From contig CAXXVQ010000007.1 of assembly GCA_963662245.2 (NCBI GenBank), positions 62,001-126,000 of the forward strand: a stretch of DNA of 64,000 nucleotides, given 5' to 3'. Made by a program: the position numbers and the translations under genes. Below are positions 35,014 to 45,472 of this stretch, piece by piece (the stretch's first letter is position 1; each line of letters starts with the position of its first letter). This DNA comes from JAFGVL01 sp963662245. Lineage in GTDB: Bacteria > Bacteroidota > Bacteroidia > Bacteroidales > Paludibacteraceae. Under the pieces are notes generated by a model. It ran no database searches. It was given only the letters and a program-made list of their open reading frames with translations, and was not told where the DNA came from.

Positions 35014-36669
35014 ATGAAAAACTCTACTTTTAAAAGCACCATTAAGCTTAAGTGGACACTTCTTGTATCAATCCTTTTATTGTTCACGGGAACTACTCAA
35101 GCTCAAGTGATGTATGGTGACACCATTTTTCACGAAGACTTTGGTTCAGGCACAGACAGATCTGACCTAACAGGTCGCGGAGCTATTGGTGGATTATATT
35201 TATACGAAGGACCCCTTGAGTTCAATATTGCTCTTGACTCAGCAGTATTAATTGGTGCTTATCCAACAGCAACGATAAAATTTCACGAAATCCCAATCAC
35301 GACTTCATCAACTGCTTATGCTCAAAAACCAAGTGCAGGAACAACAACTGCTTTTGCCGGATATTGGCAAGTGACAACTTGGAGTTCTATGACCTTAGAT
35401 ACTAAGCATACAGATTACACTACTGAAACTTATCCTCTAAAAGCCGATGCGGCTTCAAATTTACCTTGTAGCTGGATTCGCATGAGTGGTGTCTGGAAGT
35501 TTGGATTTCTATATACCACAACAGATGACGCATCATACACAGGTGTGATTCCAGACGATGGATACTATGCTTTAATTAGTAACGCAAATGACTTCACTGG
35601 ATCAGACAGCTACCTACAAGGAGGATGGCAAGACCACACGGGTTGGGATTCAATTGCAACATCTCCATTAACACCTGCAGATTCAACAGCCAACAGTTAT
35701 CATCACACTGGTGACGGAAGATTCTTATTTGTCAACTGCTCTCAATCTAGTACAATTACAGGTCCTGTATATAAAAGACAAGTAACAGAATTATGTCGCG
35801 GAGCTGAATTTGAATTTTCAGCATGGTTAGCAAACATACACGATTCAAACAACAACTCACATTTCCGTATTGAAATATGGAGTGCAGATCCAGGAGAAAA
35901 TCCTAGCTTAGGTAACTTAGATAGTGATGACGAAGGAAATCAAATTGCTGAAGCGAATAATGCAACCCTAATAAAAGTTGGTGATACTTATAATGTCCCT
36001 ACTGTAGGAAAATGGTATCGACTTGCTGAAACATTTGTTCTAACAGGACAAGACTACTGTTGGGTCGTAGTGCGCAACTATGGTACTGGTTCTGGTAATG
36101 ATATTGCAATTGATGACATTGTATTTAAACCTTATGCACCATTTAACTTGGAAATTGAGCTATCAACAACCAGTGTTAATTTAGCATGTGCTGAAGGTCT
36201 GGTTACTTTACTATCAAGTTTCCCTGACTCTATGCCGGAATATATTACTGTAGAAGAATATGGATTCTTCTTCCAAGGATATGCCAACGGAATATGGACA
36301 ACAATAGGGAACTCTACTCCTATTCAAACTCAGTCATCAGATATGCCTTTGGAACTAACAATCCCAATTGCTGAATACGATATGTATACTAAATTTAGAG
36401 TTATTGTAGCTAGTACTCCAGCAAACTTTGGTGGAAAATGTATCACATTTACATACCCACCAAAAGACAAAGAGCCAATAGGAACTTCTCCGAACTTCAC
36501 AATATCAGGAGATGATATTTGTGACCCTCAAGATGGCTCAAATCCTACCGGTACATTTACCATTACTAATATTAACCAAGCTGAGTCTGGTGGTATTTAT
36601 GAAGGATGGCAAGTAAAAGTAAGAATGCCGGATGGTACTATTAAAACATTAACTCCTACTACTAGATAG
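35014..36669 (+). CDS. Large secreted protein, no T9SS tail visible
   Basis: The 551-aa product has a signal peptide ending TQAQA (residue ~30). Its first ~380 residues look like a jelly-roll/MAM-like lectin fold: DTIFHEDFGSGTDRSDLTGR start, GDGRFLFVNCSQSSTITGPV, CRGAEFEFSAWLAN and NDIAIDDIVFKPYAP. The rest is an Ig-like stretch. It stops at residue 551 after GTIKTLTPTTR with no CTD, although its neighbours have one, so the C-terminus may be lost or the protein may be a fragment of a once longer gene. It is 48 bases before the next large gene and likely cotranscribed with it. Confidence 0.7.
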   Translation: MKNSTFKSTIKLKWTLLVSILLLFTGTTQAQVMYGDTIFHEDFGSGTDRSDLTGRGAIGGLYLYEGPLEFNIALDSAVLIGAYPTATIKFHEIPITTSSTAYAQKPSAGTTTAFAGYWQVTTWSSMTLDTKHTDYTTETYPLKADAASNLPCSWIRMSGVWKFGFLYTTTDDASYTGVIPDDGYYALISNANDFTGSDSYLQGGWQDHTGWDSIATSPLTPADSTANSYHHTGDGRFLFVNCSQSSTITGPVYKRQVTELCRGAEFEFSAWLANIHDSNNNSHFRIEIWSADPGENPSLGNLDSDDEGNQIAEANNATLIKVGDTYNVPTVGKWYRLAETFVLTGQDYCWVVVRNYGTGSGNDIAIDDIVFKPYAPFNLEIELSTTSVNLACAEGLVTLLSSFPDSMPEYITVEEYGFFFQGYANGIWTTIGNSTPIQTQSSDMPLELTIPIAEYDMYTKFRVIVASTPANFGGKCITFTYPPKDKEPIGTSPNFTISGDDICDPQDGSNPTGTFTITNINQAESGGIYEGWQVKVRMPDGTIKTLTPTTR

Positions 36670-36762
36670 ACCTTAATAATATCAACCTAATATTACAAAC
36701 AAAACACCACATATATTATGAAGGCAACAACATACATATCAAACTCCTTTAATAAGGCGAAT

Positions 36763-39700
36763 ATGAAAAGATTTTACAATAAAAAAACTATTATAACACT
36801 TTTAACTTGTGCTTCAGCATTTTTATACACGATAGCTCAAGACGCAACTTTTGAGTTTTCATCAACTCATACCCCTGCAGATCAAAACAGCATTTCATTT
36901 ACTACTGGTGAAACAGGAACAAGTAGTGCTACTATGTGTGGAGTCTCAACAAAATACCTAAATTTAGGATCTAACAATGATTACATAATGGTTAATACAT
37001 CTGGAAGTGAAGTAATTGACCATGTAGATCTAAAAGTGGGAAATAATTCTGTCGTATATTACAATTACGCATGGAGTATAGATGGAGTTACTTGGACAGA
37101 TGGAGGAGTTGGAGCTCAAGCAACAGCACAATGTAATGTTAATACTCATACCGCTCCTGATAGTAATCAAAAATATTTTAAAGCAGCTAGAATATCTTCA
37201 TCAGAAACATTTGGAGGTGTTACAGGAGAAGCAGACTCTTGGCGACCTATACAAATTGATGTATATAAAGGTGCTTCTTGCACTGCGCCTGCATTAACCT
37301 ACAATGTAACAACAGATGCTAGTTCAGTTTGTGATGGAAGTACTGTTACTATTGGACTAAGTGCAGCAGAAGATGGTGTAACTTACCAATTATATAAAAA
37401 TGGTTCTCCATTAGGTGGAAATGATAGCATTCACGCTTCAAGCGCTGCAGCATTCACCTTCCCAGCTGTAACTCCAGCAGATGGAGATGTATTTACAGTA
37501 TACTCTAAGCAAGCATATGGTTATTGTTCAGCTCAAATTGATGGAGGAACACCAACTTCTCAAACAATTACAGTCCAAGCTGCTCCGGCGATCTCAGCAC
37601 AACCAAGTACAACAACAGCTTACATTAGTGGTTCAGCTGGATCCCTAAGTGTAACTACTAGTGATGCATCAGGTTATCAATGGCAATACTGTGCAACTTC
37701 TGGTGGCTCATATTCGAATGTAGCTGATGACACGCCTACCGGGATTACATATAGCAATGCAACAACAGCAACTTTAGGCATTACAGCAGGAGCTACAGCT
37801 TCAGAAGAAACTGGGTATTATAAATGCGTAGTTTCACCTACAGCACCTTGCGCTTCAGATGTAACATCAGATTATGGTACACTTACAATAGCAACTCCAT
37901 GCTCTAATCCTACAATTTCAGGACAACCGGCTACAGGTGGAGAATCGTTATGTGAGAATGACACCCCTACAGATTTAAGCATTACTGCTTCAGGCACAAC
38001 TCTTACATACCAATGGTATAGCAGTACTGACAATAGCAATTCTACTTCTGGAGATGACATTAGCTTAGGTAGTGGAAGTGGCGCTCAAACAGCAACTTAT
38101 ACTCCGGCTACGACTCCTGCAGGCACTCTATATTATTATTGTACAGTTACTAGTGAAGGTGAATGTTCCATTAACTCAGATCCTTCTGGTGCAATTGTAG
38201 TTACAGCAGCTGCTTCAATATCAGGGCAACCAAGCAACACTACTGCTATTATTAGTGGTTCAGCTACAAGCATGAGCGTTACAGCGAGTGGTGCCTCAGC
38301 TTATCAATGGCAATATTGTGCTACTTCTGGTGGCTCATATACAGATGTAGTTGACGAAACTCCAACGGGAATTACTTACTCAAATGCAACTACTGCTACT
38401 TTAGGCATTACTGCAGGCGCTACAGCTTCAGAAGGAACAGGATACTATAAATGTGTGGTTTCACCTACTGCTCCTTGTGCCTCAAATATAACTTCAGATT
38501 ATGCTACAGCAACTATTTCTAATGTTTTACCAACACTTAGCTCTTCGGAAACATTAGCATGGGCAACAGGAGCGTATGGCTGCAACGGAGCCAGTGTTAC
38601 TGAGGTACATAGCAGCGAAAGTGTTACTGTTTCAGAATCAACAAATGCAACAGAGTTCTCAACCTCTTTAGGACTTGGTGATAATGGAAGTGCAGCTTCC
38701 ATACATTTCACATCAGTTAGAAATATTGCTGAAATCTGTTTTTATGGTAAATGTGAATATGGCAGTTATGATTATTCATATAATGGCACAGATTATACAA
38801 CCTTAACACCAACAACAACTGACCAAACTTTCACATTCTCGGACATGCCTGATGGCACTAAAGATTTTTACATGAGAGTTGATGGTAAAGGATTATATAT
38901 TAGAGGTATTACATTTACATTAGAATGTACACCTCCGGTAGTGACAACACAAGCTGTATCAACAATTGACTCACTAACTGCAACTGGAAATGGAAATGTA
39001 GTGAGCTCAGGTGATGGTGCAGCTACAACAGGAGTATGTTACAATACAACTGGTTCGCCAAATATTGATGATGACTCATATACAACAAATGGAAACGCTA
39101 CAAATGGAGCTTACACAAGTGCTCTTACAAGTTTAGTTGGAAATACAACTTACCACTTAAAAGCATATGCTGTCACAACAACTAGTTGGTGTGTTGCATA
39201 TGGTGATGAGGTAACATTTACAACATTACCGTCTATCCCAGCGACAACTGCAGCAACAAGTGTATCTGCTAGTGGATTTACGGCTAATTGGGTTGCTCCA
39301 GCAAGCCAAGGAGGTGTTACATTTAATTATATAATTCAAATGGATACCGTAGATGGTGACTTTAGCACTCCTATCTTTGCAGATACTGTTGCCTCAACGA
39401 GTCTTACCAGTGCAATTACTGGTACAGTTGCAAGTTCTACCTACAAATATCGTGTCGCTTGTCTTAATGCCACAGGCATTGGAGGTTGGTCGAATGAAAC
39501 ATCTATTTCTACAACAAAATCATCCCCTACCGTTGTAACTGATTCTATAGAAGCAGCAACAATTACAACAAATTTAGCTACTCTACATGGAAACATTACT
39601 GATGAGGACACAGGAGTTACACAACATGGTGCATGTTGGAGTACAAGTGCAAACCCAACAATAGACAACAGTAAAACAACACTTGGTGTCGGATCTACAG

Positions 39701-42700
39701 GCACATACACTACAAGCATTAGTGGTTTAACGGCAAACACATTATACTACGCTAGAGCATATGCAACTAGTGATACTACAGGATATGGTGATGATGTTTC
39801 ATTTACCACTTTACCTCTTGCACCAACAGTTGATGCAGCTACTGATGTATTAGGTACTACATTTACTGCAAACTGGACTGCTCCTACTCAAGGCAGTGAA
39901 ACATTTACTTATAGTATTGAAGTTACAACATCTGGAGATACAGGATACTCTACTCCAATATATACAAACTCTGGTATTGCTTCAGGAACAACATCTGATG
40001 CCATTACTGGTTTGTCTGCTAGTACAGATTATATCTATCGAATTAAATGTGTAAACGCAACTGGTAGTGGCGCATGGTCAAGCAATCAAGCAGTATCTAC
40101 TGTAACTACAAAAAACTTAACATTAGATATTACTCCGAACAGTTCAGGTACAGTGACAGGAAATGGTTCTAGCTTAGCTGACGGAAGCACAACTGAATTT
40201 GCAACCAATGGTGCAGCAACTCTTGAAGCAACAGCAGCCTCAGGATATGGCTTTATCCGTTGGGAAATTGACGGCACTAGAGTTTCTACAAATCCATATG
40301 ACTTAACAATGGATGATGATAAAGCAATATCAGCAATCTTTGGAGCTTCAGACTGTTCTGCAAACTCATTTGATTTTGAAACTATAGATTTACCTACTAG
40401 TTATACTACTGCAAACTTTACTACTGATGGAACAACTTGGGCAGCAGTTAATTCTAGATTAAACACTTCTAGTTCATACTCTTATAGTGACAACAACAGT
40501 ATTCGCCTACAAGGTGATGATGGGTCAATAGCGACAAATATCGTAAGCAGACCTGTAAGTATTAGTTTATGGGCTAGAAACTATAACACAGGATCAGGCT
40601 ATACCACAACACTAAAAGTCTATGTTTCTACAGATGGAGGAAGTAGCTATAATTCGACTGCAATCATATCAGAAACATTAAATGGCTCAACATGGGCTAA
40701 CTTAACAGCTAATGTAAACACATCATCAGAAAATGTTCGATTCAAGATTATAAATGAAACAAGTAGCACTAGTACTAGCTATGATATATGTATTGATGAT
40801 GTAAATATCTGTTTAGGACCTGATGCTGTAGAACCAAGTCTAACATTTAAGCCAGTTAATGGATCTGTAGGTATCTCTCTTGATTCAACTCTTACTATTA
40901 CATCTGATGAACCACTGTATAGATATTATCCATTAACAAACAGCTATGTAGAATTAACTTCTGCAGCTATCAGTTCAATGGGACAAGATAGTATTGCTCA
41001 AATTATTTGGTTAAAAGATGTTGCTCAAGACACTGTTGTACCGGCTACTGTTAGTATTGATGGTACAGGTCAAATTATTACTGTAGACCCAACATATGAT
41101 TTTGACTATAGTGTAGTATACAGACTAAGTATTATGTATGTTTCAGATGTACTTGGTAATATTTTACCTACAACTGAATATACTCAATTCACAGCACGCC
41201 CAATACCAGCTCCAGAAATTAAAGTAGAATTAGTTTCGACTAATGCTGACATCACGAGTGGTGATGAAATAAATATGGGTACTCTTATTGCAGATGCCAC
41301 TACAACTAAAACTCTTAGAATTATAAATACTGCAATTCTTGATACATTACATATTGGCACTGTAACAGTTAGCGGCACCGGCTATTCAATCTCAGCCGGA
41401 AACCCTCAAAATACAGTTGTTGCACCAGGTGATACTACTGAATTTACAGTTCTACTAACAACAACTACTGCAGGAACATATGATGGTAGCGTTTCAATGG
41501 TTACTGATGACTTAGATGAAGACCCATTTGCAATTAACTTTACTGGTGGTAAAGCTACATTTGTATTACCATACAAATATCAATCAGGCTTAACAACCCC
41601 AATATATAGCACTGATACATTATATCAGGATATCACTAGCCTTACAGATATCCCTGCTGAAATAACACTAAATGGAAACAGTTCATTTACAGCAAACGCT
41701 AATTTTTATGAATCATACAATGTATTCCAAGCTGAAGGTAACTGTATGCCAAATGGAAATTCTGCTCTAAGAATTGGACAAAATATTGGATCGTATAACA
41801 ATGGGCTTGAAATAGACTGTGCCAATGGTGTTGGACAAGTAACAGTCAAGTGGTGTTCTAATGGTTACCGTAAAATAAAAATTACGGATGAGTCGAATAA
41901 TGTTTATGAACAATCATCAAGTTTCTTAGCCGGAGGTGTTTGTTACACAACATCAACTGTTGTAAATAATGCAAGTAGCACTACATTAAATATTGAATTT
42001 ATTGGTCCAGACTCTGCATTACGAACAACTATGTATTACTTAGAAATCACACCATACAATGCTGAACTTGAAAGCAGTGCAAAAGACATCCTATATTTTA
42101 GTACAACAGAAGCAGGAGAGGATGTTAGAATTTATGATGATGTAATTTTTGTATCTGTTCCAAACACAGCAACACTTTCAAACATAACAGTAGATTCCAT
42201 TCAAGTTTCTCCATTTGCAAGTGTATCTCCGGGGACTAACACTTATGATTTCTCAAGTGACTCAATCATATTTACAGTTACTGCAGAAAATGGAACAACA
42301 AAAGATTACACAGTATTTGTTGAATTACTTCCAGATTATGGGACTAACTCATATAAAGACACAGTTGAGGTCTCTGTTCCAATGGACAGTACTGACCAAA
42401 TATTAGAAGTAATAGAGATCTCTAATGGTTCTTGTACAGTTCCTGTTTCTGGAGTAGGAAGCACATATACATTACACTTCTTAGAACCAGAAGATAAACC
42501 TTCAACTGGATACAGCATTGCAGGGGTTAAAACAGTATGTATAGGTTCAACTGTAACATATAGTATTGAAGGAATACCAGAAACAAATAACCCAACATAC
42601 AATTGGACAATTACAGGAGCTGCCAGAGATTTATTTGAGGTAGTTGGAGATACTGCATCAGCAACACTAACCTTAACGGCACCCGATGAGATAACAACAG

Positions 42701-44712
42701 CCGGAATATCTCTTGATATCAAAGTAATATTCGAAGATGAATGTGCATTCTTAACCGATAGTGATGATGTAACTATTCAGGTTACTGATCAAGCACCAGA
42801 CCCTGTAACTAGCGTTGAATGTGAATGTGCAAGCAATGGATATTTAACCTTAAATGCAAAAGGAGCAGGAAACTCAGCTACAAGTTATAACTGGAACTTC
42901 TCTCCTACTCAATCTGTTGTATCTCAATCTGACAGTACTATCGTTATCAATATTGGAACTGGGTCTAGTGATATCTATGCAACAGTAAATACTCAAAATG
43001 GATGTGGAATTACTGCTGCAACACAAACAGATACTCTTGATTATTCAACAGCAACTTCAACATGGACAGGTGCCGTTAACTCAGAATGGGATAATAATGG
43101 CAACTGGAATGGTAGAGTTCCAAAAGCTTGTACAGATGTAATAATCCCAGATGTTAATGGAATAAATGCATATCCTACTATTTCTGATGCAGGAGAATGT
43201 AGAAATATTACATTTGAAGCAGGAGGTGCCCTACTTGGTATTACTAAGTTAACATATGAAAAAGCTTATGTAGAAGTTGATTTACAAAGAAAAACTTGGT
43301 ACACATTAACGGCACCATTAAAAGAAATGGTCTCTGGTGATTACTCATTTAACGGTGCACCTATAGCATATATGAGACTTTATGACACATACAATCCAGA
43401 TGACTCTACATCTGGTGAATATGTACAAAGTTGGACTAAAACATTCAAAGATCAGACTATACCATTGACAGCAGGAAAAGGATTTGCATTTATGGTAGAC
43501 AGCATATCATTTAACTACCCAAGTGCATTATCGGTAAACAATAATGATAAATCTATAACATTCCCAAGAATGAATACTGACAGCAGCCTTGTTGAAGTAA
43601 TGATACCATATGATCAATACACTGGTAAGCCATACACCGGTTCTGCAGTAACAATATCTAAGAATGAAAATTATGCTAACAGATTTATCTTTGAAAATGC
43701 AGATAGCACATATGCAAGCACGATATCTGTTCCTGTTGAAAGCGGATATAACTTAGTAGGTAATCCAATTATGACACACTTAGATTTCACTACATTACAA
43801 GCATCAAATTCTGGTGTCATTGAAAACGAGATTAAGTTCTGGAATGGTAATAAATGGGTATCAGCAATTACTGACACTACAGGAAACTACTTATCATCAG
43901 ATCCAACATATACTCAATATAAGTTACCTCCAATGCAATCATTCCTTGTTAATGCGTCAACCAATGGAAACCTGGTATTCAACACTACTGGCAGTCATTT
44001 CGTAGAAAGCACAACAAGTTCTTTAAGACGGGCAACAAAAACTGTTAAGAATTTAATGCATATTACAGCAAGTAATGGTTCTGAAAACAGTTCGTTGGCA
44101 ATCGCAAAAAGAACGAATCAAACAAATAACTATGGTAGAAATGACACTTATAAGATCTTCAGTAGTGATACAAAAGTACCTGAAGTTTACACTATGGCAA
44201 ACGGGAAACCTCTTGACATAAACTTATTTAGTGAGCTACCATACATGACTCCTCTTGCAATTAAGACAACAAGCAAAGGAAATGTAAAATTAGATTTTGA
44301 AGGTGTTGAAAGCTTTGATGATATCATTGTTGAATTAGTAAATAGTACAACACAATCAACTATTGACCTAAAAGCAACTCCTTCAGTCGAAATAAATATG
44401 GATAACTACTCTGATGGTTCCTTATTTGTTAATTTTAGAAGTGCTGTTACAACTGAAATCAACAATACTGAAAACACAAATAACTCAATTCAGATATTCA
44501 CAAAAGGAAGTAATATTATCTCAGCTGTTAGTAACCCGAATGACTTAATTAGAAGTGTTACTATCATGAGTGAAGTTGGAAAAATAATTTCTTTCACAAA
44601 TGACATAGAAAAATCTAACATTGACATTACAATGAATAGTGGAACTAGCATCTGTATTGTAAAAGTTGTCACTGAGAATAATGTTAAAATTTCTAAAGTA
44701 TTAATTAAGTAA
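36763..44712 (+). CDS. Very large Ig/FN3-rich T9SS surface protein
   Basis: The roughly 2,650-aa product starts at ATG 36763 (MKRFYNKKTIITLL) with a signal peptide; an upstream ATG at 36718 is in frame. It includes an N-terminal beta domain (to ~170), two near-identical ~100-aa Ig-like repeats (37580-37890 and 38210-38510), several FN3 domains (39230-40110), a bacterial repeat of InlB-B type (40120-40350), a MAM-like domain with LWARNYNTGSG, a DUF4493-like/Ig series, and a C-terminal domain of T9SS type (SVTIMSEVGKII onward). Probably a cell-surface adhesin or part of a polysaccharide-binding complex. No catalytic site is visible. Confidence 0.75.
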   Translation: MKRFYNKKTIITLLTCASAFLYTIAQDATFEFSSTHTPADQNSISFTTGETGTSSATMCGVSTKYLNLGSNNDYIMVNTSGSEVIDHVDLKVGNNSVVYYNYAWSIDGVTWTDGGVGAQATAQCNVNTHTAPDSNQKYFKAARISSSETFGGVTGEADSWRPIQIDVYKGASCTAPALTYNVTTDASSVCDGSTVTIGLSAAEDGVTYQLYKNGSPLGGNDSIHASSAAAFTFPAVTPADGDVFTVYSKQAYGYCSAQIDGGTPTSQTITVQAAPAISAQPSTTTAYISGSAGSLSVTTSDASGYQWQYCATSGGSYSNVADDTPTGITYSNATTATLGITAGATASEETGYYKCVVSPTAPCASDVTSDYGTLTIATPCSNPTISGQPATGGESLCENDTPTDLSITASGTTLTYQWYSSTDNSNSTSGDDISLGSGSGAQTATYTPATTPAGTLYYYCTVTSEGECSINSDPSGAIVVTAAASISGQPSNTTAIISGSATSMSVTASGASAYQWQYCATSGGSYTDVVDETPTGITYSNATTATLGITAGATASEGTGYYKCVVSPTAPCASNITSDYATATISNVLPTLSSSETLAWATGAYGCNGASVTEVHSSESVTVSESTNATEFSTSLGLGDNGSAASIHFTSVRNIAEICFYGKCEYGSYDYSYNGTDYTTLTPTTTDQTFTFSDMPDGTKDFYMRVDGKGLYIRGITFTLECTPPVVTTQAVSTIDSLTATGNGNVVSSGDGAATTGVCYNTTGSPNIDDDSYTTNGNATNGAYTSALTSLVGNTTYHLKAYAVTTTSWCVAYGDEVTFTTLPSIPATTAATSVSASGFTANWVAPASQGGVTFNYIIQMDTVDGDFSTPIFADTVASTSLTSAITGTVASSTYKYRVACLNATGIGGWSNETSISTTKSSPTVVTDSIEAATITTNLATLHGNITDEDTGVTQHGACWSTSANPTIDNSKTTLGVGSTGTYTTSISGLTANTLYYARAYATSDTTGYGDDVSFTTLPLAPTVDAATDVLGTTFTANWTAPTQGSETFTYSIEVTTSGDTGYSTPIYTNSGIASGTTSDAITGLSASTDYIYRIKCVNATGSGAWSSNQAVSTVTTKNLTLDITPNSSGTVTGNGSSLADGSTTEFATNGAATLEATAASGYGFIRWEIDGTRVSTNPYDLTMDDDKAISAIFGASDCSANSFDFETIDLPTSYTTANFTTDGTTWAAVNSRLNTSSSYSYSDNNSIRLQGDDGSIATNIVSRPVSISLWARNYNTGSGYTTTLKVYVSTDGGSSYNSTAIISETLNGSTWANLTANVNTSSENVRFKIINETSSTSTSYDICIDDVNICLGPDAVEPSLTFKPVNGSVGISLDSTLTITSDEPLYRYYPLTNSYVELTSAAISSMGQDSIAQIIWLKDVAQDTVVPATVSIDGTGQIITVDPTYDFDYSVVYRLSIMYVSDVLGNILPTTEYTQFTARPIPAPEIKVELVSTNADITSGDEINMGTLIADATTTKTLRIINTAILDTLHIGTVTVSGTGYSISAGNPQNTVVAPGDTTEFTVLLTTTTAGTYDGSVSMVTDDLDEDPFAINFTGGKATFVLPYKYQSGLTTPIYSTDTLYQDITSLTDIPAEITLNGNSSFTANANFYESYNVFQAEGNCMPNGNSALRIGQNIGSYNNGLEIDCANGVGQVTVKWCSNGYRKIKITDESNNVYEQSSSFLAGGVCYTTSTVVNNASSTTLNIEFIGPDSALRTTMYYLEITPYNAELESSAKDILYFSTTEAGEDVRIYDDVIFVSVPNTATLSNITVDSIQVSPFASVSPGTNTYDFSSDSIIFTVTAENGTTKDYTVFVELLPDYGTNSYKDTVEVSVPMDSTDQILEVIEISNGSCTVPVSGVGSTYTLHFLEPEDKPSTGYSIAGVKTVCIGSTVTYSIEGIPETNNPTYNWTITGAARDLFEVVGDTASATLTLTAPDEITTAGISLDIKVIFEDECAFLTDSDDVTIQVTDQAPDPVTSVECECASNGYLTLNAKGAGNSATSYNWNFSPTQSVVSQSDSTIVINIGTGSSDIYATVNTQNGCGITAATQTDTLDYSTATSTWTGAVNSEWDNNGNWNGRVPKACTDVIIPDVNGINAYPTISDAGECRNITFEAGGALLGITKLTYEKAYVEVDLQRKTWYTLTAPLKEMVSGDYSFNGAPIAYMRLYDTYNPDDSTSGEYVQSWTKTFKDQTIPLTAGKGFAFMVDSISFNYPSALSVNNNDKSITFPRMNTDSSLVEVMIPYDQYTGKPYTGSAVTISKNENYANRFIFENADSTYASTISVPVESGYNLVGNPIMTHLDFTTLQASNSGVIENEIKFWNGNKWVSAITDTTGNYLSSDPTYTQYKLPPMQSFLVNASTNGNLVFNTTGSHFVESTTSSLRRATKTVKNLMHITASNGSENSSLAIAKRTNQTNNYGRNDTYKIFSSDTKVPEVYTMANGKPLDINLFSELPYMTPLAIKTTSKGNVKLDFEGVESFDDIIVELVNSTTQSTIDLKATPSVEINMDNYSDGSLFVNFRSAVTTEINNTENTNNSIQIFTKGSNIISAVSNPNDLIRSVTIMSEVGKIISFTNDIEKSNIDITMNSGTSICIVKVVTENNVKISKVLIK

Positions 44713-44777
44713 AAATAATATATAGTAATTTGGTGCATGATTTTTTCATGCCCAAACTACTGTATAAAATAAAATAC

Positions 44778-45284
44778 ATGAAAAAAGTATTAACTCTTAT
44801 CTCTATTTTTGTTTGTTTTAGCAATTTGCTAGTACAGGCTGCTTCGTACCCAACAAATAGTTATGGTTCAGAAAATTCACTAGGTCAGATATACGAAACA
44901 GAAACAGAAACGAACAGCAATAACTTACTAGAAGCCACTTATATATTTAACTCTGGATCAGGAGATGATTTTGAAGATACAGGTGATACCTATGGTGGAT
45001 CACCATTGTATCAACTAACAGGAGGAGGTATCCTAGCTATTGATGACTCAATCACAGTATTTTCATCTGGTATTACTTATGGAATAGATATCTTCAGCGG
45101 TACTGATTATTTCTTTATTGATGATAATGGTGGTAGTCAACCCGCGCTAGGTGCTACTGAACCATTATTTACAAATCCAATTCCTATAGGAGATAATTAT
45201 TTGTATTTTTTATCCTTAATTGGAATATATGTTGCATATAAACTACAACGAAGAAATATATTCAATAAAAAAGAGCTTGTATAA
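44778..45284 (+). CDS. Small secreted protein with PIGD-TM-basic C-terminus
   Basis: The 168-aa product has a signal peptide (MKKVLTLISIFVCF, cleavage near QAA) and a short acidic middle. The C-terminus reads PIPIGDNYLYFLSLIGIYVA then YKLQRRNIFNKK: a Pro-Gly-Asp turn, a membrane-spanning stretch and a basic tail. That shape is similar to sortase or exosortase-type sorting signals, and I recall comparable small proteins at the ends of T9SS gene sets in Bacteroidota, but I cannot cite a named family. A strong terminator overlaps its stop codon. Confidence 0.55.
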   Translation: MKKVLTLISIFVCFSNLLVQAASYPTNSYGSENSLGQIYETETETNSNNLLEATYIFNSGSGDDFEDTGDTYGGSPLYQLTGGGILAIDDSITVFSSGITYGIDIFSGTDYFFIDDNGGSQPALGATEPLFTNPIPIGDNYLYFLSLIGIYVAYKLQRRNIFNKKELV

Positions 45285-45300
45285 CACAAGCTCTTTTTTT
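45272..45300 (+). terminator. Terminator overlapping the end of the 44778 gene
   Basis: AGAGCTTGT (45272-45280) pairs with ACAAGCTCT (45285-45293), followed by TTTTTTT; the stop codon TAA lies inside the loop. Confidence 0.9.
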
Positions 45301-45422
45301 TATTAGCTAAAATTTTAACATTCTTTTAAAACTCCGACTACAACTGGGTTTTCTCAATTTCAACTCCCCTACCCCCTACTAGCAAAGCAAATATTTAACA
45401 TATTTCGCATTTTTTCTATTAG

Positions 45423-45430
45423 TATATTTG
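45423..45430 (+). promoter_or_regulatory. -7 box (TATATTTG)
   Basis: TATATTTG matches the consensus 43 bases before the start at 45473; a TTTC at 45403-45406 is a weak -33 candidate. Confidence 0.45.
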
Positions 45431-45472
45431 AAACAATTTTTAAGAAAAAAGTTGACCTTATTATACTATTTT

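Noticed and set aside
44735..44751. GCATGA/TCATGC hairpin as a terminator after the 36763 gene
   Set aside because: The T-run is in the loop, not after the stem, so it is not a standard terminator.
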